A stretch of 64,000 nt of DNA from Globodera rostochiensis (lineage: Eukaryota > Nematoda > Chromadorea > Rhabditida > Heteroderidae), in the NCBI GenBank assembly GCA_018350325.1, contig JAEVLN010000018.1, positions 1,182,185-1,246,184 on the forward strand, in the 5' to 3' direction. The notes under the pieces are model-generated. The model was given only the letters and a program-made list of their open reading frames with translations, had not been told where the DNA came from and searched no databases. The position numbers and the translations under genes are program-made. Of this stretch, positions 60,177-64,000 are shown piece by piece. Numbering within the stretch: position 1 is the first letter of the stretch; the number at the start of each line of letters is the position of its first letter.

Positions 60177-60605
60177 CTTTTTGGAGGCGGCCGAAGCTGT
60201 TTTGCGGGAAATATAATTTTAATGAAATTGTTTCACTTAGAAAACTTTAGAGCATTTATATGTTTTTTCAAAATATTTTGGGCCTACATTTTACACTTTA
60301 AATTTGTTGCAACTCAGATTATTTAATATATAAGTGCATATTTTTATTTTTCTTAATTAACTAGACCACGGAGCAGATTATCGATTGCAGAACGTGCGCA
60401 TTTCGCATCAATGTTAGATACAATATTACTCATTTATTTTGTTAGTTTCTAAAGATTTAAATGCTTTATTTATTACCTTGCGGCAATTTTTGTCCCTTTT
60501 TTAGCGGTGTAATTTATTTCTCTATGGGTTCGGAGAATAACGTTAATTTATGCACCTATCCGCATTTGCGTGGTCATCGAAATTGGCGAAGTGTCGCAAT
60601 GTAAT
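60177..60605. other. Cluster of exon-like islands
   Basis: Three GC-richer islands: 60177-60215 after TTGCAG (LFGGGRSCFAGN, plus strand), about 60362-60412, and 60508-60603. The last reads GVIYFSMGS on the plus strand and RHFANFDDHANADRC on the minus. GVIYFSMGS resembles a UDP-glycosyltransferase motif but is too short to call. Confidence 0.25.
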
Positions 60606-60979
60606 CATCTTTCTATAAACATTTCATAAGAGTACATTTGTTATATCTCATTTTTTCAATTTTTTTTGTCGATTTTTGACTGATGATTTTTGTATCTTCT
60701 GCATTTATACAATCATAACTAACGCTTATTTAAAATAATTAGTTATTTCAAATTTGCATGAGAAATTTGATTGGTTTGTATGCTTTTTAAATGTTGTTAT
60801 TCCGTTTAAAATTTACACTGAATTACTATTTGTTAATTTAGTTCTACATATATTTTTACATTTGCATTATCTTTGCCTGTTTTTTAATATTTAGCAATTC
60901 CTTTTAATTATTAAATTTGATGTTTAAGAAAATAATTACGGTGTATTGTTACAGTTGCTTCTTTATAAATCACGTGCAG

Positions 60980-61005
60980 TCTTCCTCCACCTGCTGAGGG
61001 CACGC
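60980..61005 (+). other. Candidate 26-nt micro-exon 2
   Basis: CACGTGCAG precedes and GTAAGT follows a 26-mer containing CACCTGCTGAGGGCACGC. The downstream 90 bp (to about 61100) is also GC-rich (GGTGCGGCCGGCTCTCTATC). Confidence 0.35.
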
Positions 61006-62964
61006 GTAAGTTGTCGCCCCCGCTCACCTGGTACGCTCAGGGTGCGGCCGGCTCTCTATCCCAGGGCCGCAGCTCTCCGGCAATGGGTGTAGACAGGCCC
61101 GGGCATTTTAATAAATAGCAAATTTTACAATTATAAAATAATTTTTTACTTATCTTATTCATATTTTTGAACTTTTTTAAATAAGTGATTTAATTTCACT
61201 TCGTCGCGTTACAAAATAACAGTTTCTACTTTTTACCAACAAGTGGGCATTTTTATAATTGGTTAATTAAAAATATATTTTTTTGTTTAAAATAGCGAAC
61301 ATTTTAAATGCATTTTTAAAATGATATGGTGTGTAATTGTTATATTAAGATTTTGCTAGGAATAATTTTGACTTTTATCTTTTTATTAATTTTTAAAATT
61401 CTTCTCTTTCAAAATTGTTTATTTAAACAATTATGACTACATAAATTTATTTAAAATTTGAGTCAATATACATAACATTCAATTAAATAAAAATAGGTGT
61501 AATTACAAATGTATAATTTATAATCACTATGTCCGCTGAATGCTGGAAAAATAATGAATAATTGTTGAAGTAATCATTTTTTTATTTGTGTAATATATTT
61601 TTATTAATTCTTCATTATTCATTTTGCCGTTATTTTTTTTTCAAATCTATACCTTAATTAGTTTTCATAAAACTCGATGTTTTTCGCGCATTGATATTAA
61701 TTTCTAAAAATTGATTTTAACAGATACTTGCTTTTTTGCCAACTCGAGACCTTAAATGACGAGTATACAATAATCGTAGAATCGATAAAAAATGCTGCAA
61801 AATGTGTTAATTATCTTTATTACTTTGTTTGTGAAATGAAATACTAGTGCTTGTATATTTAACACTTGCTTATTTATAGGTTTATGCAAATATTCTTATT
61901 GTGTTAATGCCTCTTAATAAATACTTTACCAAACTTATGACTTACTTAAATTTTGAAATTTTCAAATATTTAACACCCATTAAACATTTAAATTTTTAAA
62001 ATTTTGATATGTAAATCTCCGAAATTTTGGTAATTATCTTTATTAAGTTATTGCATAGTTTCAGAAGCTTTATTCGCTTCATTTGACACGTTTTTCTTGT
62101 TTTATTATTGGAATATTTAGTTTAGCAAGCAAACTTTGCCACAGAAAGGTGCATAACTTCTTTTTATTAATTCATTGAATTTTATTATTTACAATATAAT
62201 ACAATCGATATTTCGAATTTCATGTTATTAAAATAACGCTCTTTTTATCAAGACGTTGCCTCACTGCTTCTTTAATATTACTTTTAATTTATAGTTAAAA
62301 ACCTTTTTATATAAAAATGTTTTAAATAAAATTAAATGTAACCTCAATGCAATATATCAACAATTTTTTTATTTGGTTATGCAAAATCGGTTTGTAATAA
62401 TCCTTTAATCCTCTGAAGTTAATCTTTTATTTCGGTTTAGGTTGTTGTAAGTAATTTTAAATTGTCTTTTTCAATATTTAGAGAGATTATGCATTTATGA
62501 GAGCCGTGCTGTTTGTTCATTTAGTTTGTTAGTACTTATTAGCTTGTTCAACTAAGTTATTTGTTTTTATATAACTTTTGAGGCAGTTTTTTGCTGTTTA
62601 ATGCAATCTAATAAATTGAACAATTGGCTTATAGTTTCTACACGCAGTCTCGCATTTTTTAAAACGAGGTTTACATTTTTTGAAAATACAAGATTTATTG
62701 TTATTTTTAAATTAGATGCTAGTCCCGATCCCCATCCCGGCTTTAACGGTAATGGCCGGATTTTTCCAAAAATCTCGGTCCCTAACTAATCTACTATGCG
62801 AATTTTGCACGAAATGGTTATAAATCGGATTCAGTAAATTCCTGTAAAGAAAAAATAAAAATTCGAAAAAGTTCTAAATTATCATTCGTCTTTAATAAGA
62901 GTTTTTATGAGCCTCTCTCCACATTGGCCTTCATTTAAAAATCATGAATTCGAGCATTAATTGT

Positions 62965-63075
62965 TTTTCATTGTAATTTTTTGCTTTTTAAATGATTTTG
63001 AGGCCAAAATAGATTTTCGAAAAAATGTTTGTATTCCGGTCTAGGGTTCGAAATCGGTGAAATATGGGTCGTATT
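62965..63075. mobile_element. MITE end fragment
   Basis: GATTTTCGAAAAAATGTTTG, then CTAGGGTTCGAAATCGGTGA, matches the right arm of the 8398-8690 element. Confidence 0.5.
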
Positions 63076-63359
63076 GAATTTATTTTTGGAATCAAAATCA
63101 ATTTCTCTCATAATGAAAATGTTTATTTTAAAAATAGATTTGAATTTTTTTGTGAAAATCAAATTGACATTAACTTTGAAATTTTTTTAGGAGAAAACAT
63201 CTCAATAAGTGAAAAATGTCCTAATTTGCTGCATTTTTTAAACTTTTAATTTTTTGTTTTCAATAATAAAACTTCTATTCTGTCATTGATTTTGCCAGTA
63301 AAAAATGTCAAAATTATCCAAATATTGCAAAATTGCAAATTTGTAATACTTTCTGAAGG

Positions 63360-63477
63360 AGGTTGAAAAATAGACCCCCTCCCTAAAATAGACCCCCCCT
63401 TGAAATAGAACCCCCCTTTTGGGGGGGGGGGTTGAAAAATAGAACCCCCGGGGGTTCTATTTTAGGAAATACGGTAT
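63360..63477 (-). repeat. G/C-rich AAATAGAACCCC repeat, copy 3
   Basis: AGACCCCCTCCCTAAAATAG and AGAACCCCCCTTTTGGGGGG form a hairpin, ending TTTTAGGAAATACGGTA. It is the same family as the copies at 38397, 39704 and 17320. Confidence 0.8.
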
Positions 63478-63860
63478 GTTCTTGAGTGAGATTTTGTATT
63501 AATTCATATTTTTAGCTCCCAATTATTTCTAACTGCTGGATTATCTCGAGAAGCAATCGATTGATTAAAATTTCCATTAATTTATTTGTGGGTGTGGCTT
63601 GTTTTTGTAAGGATGAAAATGGTATGACTTATCAAAATTAAAAATTGAAATTTTATTTAATAATGTAGAAGTCTTCCCCGTCTGAATTGTTTTGCATCAT
63701 TTTTATTTAATAAAGACGTTATATAAGGTTTTGCAACAAATTTAATTATTTGATAATTTTGTTAAATATTAAAATTAAATAAATTATCAATGTCCATATT
63801 ATAAAACTATTTGCCTTTATTATTTAATTTGGGTGTTTTGTATTATACAATCATTGGAAG

Positions 63861-63978
63861 CGATTGGACGGTCAAATGCTATTGCTGTGGCACTTCTTCT
63901 CTCGTCTAAACATTCCCATTTGTGCGCGGGCAAGCTGTTCAAAAATGCGCTGAGCGCTTTGATAATCAAATGCTTTTA
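63861..63978 (-). other. Candidate exon at window end
   Basis: After a TTAAAAG acceptor-like site the minus strand reads FDYQSAQRIFEQLARAQMGM, then FRREKKCHSNSI and a stop. A second minus frame (LIIKALSAFLNSLPAHKWEC) is also open. GC is higher than in the flanks. No family recognised; the partner exons may lie beyond the window. Confidence 0.3.
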
Positions 63979-64000
63979 ATCAAAGAAATCAAGTATTTTT

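Larger units (their letters stand above)
28060..62600 (+). repeat. T-skewed mosaic of degraded direct repeats
   Basis: About 34 kb with no convincing intact gene. The plus strand is markedly T-rich; in 42301-42360 I count 34 T and 12 A. Many blocks recur two to five times, always in the same orientation in the cases I found, for example 30180-31380 with 49625-50580, 32090-32640 with 35680-36240, 45123-45320 with 53512-53900, and 44090-44760 with parts of 46560-46860 and 54700-55140. Short GC-richer islands with splice-like borders look like decayed exons, mostly readable on the minus strand. The cause of the skew is unknown: long transcription units, amplification of one T-rich ancestor, or both. 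Confidence 0.6.

Noticed and set aside
60508..60560. UDP-glycosyltransferase exon (GVIYFSMGS)
   Set aside because: Nine residues of similarity, with no signature region or neighbouring exons, and the other strand is equally open.
28060..62600. Mitochondrial origin (NUMT or mtDNA) for the T-rich region
   Set aside because: T-richness resembles nematode mtDNA, but I found no cytochrome oxidase, cytochrome b or NADH dehydrogenase motif in the long hydrophobic frames, and the region contains internal repeats and GC islands.

Overview
The window is eukaryotic nuclear DNA, very AT-rich, with spliced genes whose exons are clearly richer in GC than their short introns. A transthyretin-like family protein (a nematode-specific secreted family), an astacin-type protease relative, a BTB-BACK protein and several secreted helix-turn-helix (HTH) proteins point to a nematode. 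A plant-parasitic tylenchid would fit, but that is inference; no rRNA, mitochondrial gene or spliced-leader gene here settles the species. All gene models were spliced by hand from GT/AG sites, reading frame and family resemblance.

Region 1 (1-12 kb): a six-exon secreted protein with an acidic 11-residue repeat and four HTH modules (minus, 1865-4069) lies divergently to a secreted astacin-like protein with its zinc site destroyed (plus, 5015-6718). Next come small inverted-repeat elements, an unassigned three-exon secreted protein (plus, 8879-10625), a 420-bp inverted-repeat element and a relic of an HSP70 gene.

Region 2 (12-20 kb): a 49-bp satellite, a GC-richer segment without a recognisable gene, a seven-exon BTB-BACK gene (plus, 15655-18271) and, convergent to it, a three-exon transthyretin-like gene (minus, 18652-19538).

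Region 3 (20-30 kb): a roughly 0.9-kb direct repeat (about 20.9-21.9 kb and 28.8-29.8 kb) brackets two closely related secreted HTH-module genes (minus, 23154-24106 and 25900-26906). A solo HTH module, a tRNA 3'-half remnant and long G/C tracts lie in between.

Region 4 (28-62.6 kb): about 34 kb with no convincing intact gene. It is a mosaic of direct, same-orientation, degraded repeats with strong T-over-A skew on the plus strand. Short GC-richer islands look like decayed exons: two copies of a MUL1-like RING exon, a two-exon Tc5/pogo (CENP-B) DNA-binding domain, and several unassigned fragments.

Throughout, short islands each iterate one private GC-rich word. Some begin with CAGGG-type ends and have 8-10 bp flanking duplications like hAT-type elements; others carry longer inverted repeats. 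The most interesting themes are the secreted modular HTH family, the pseudo-astacin beside it, a small TIR element found three times and always in an intron, and the T-skewed mosaic.
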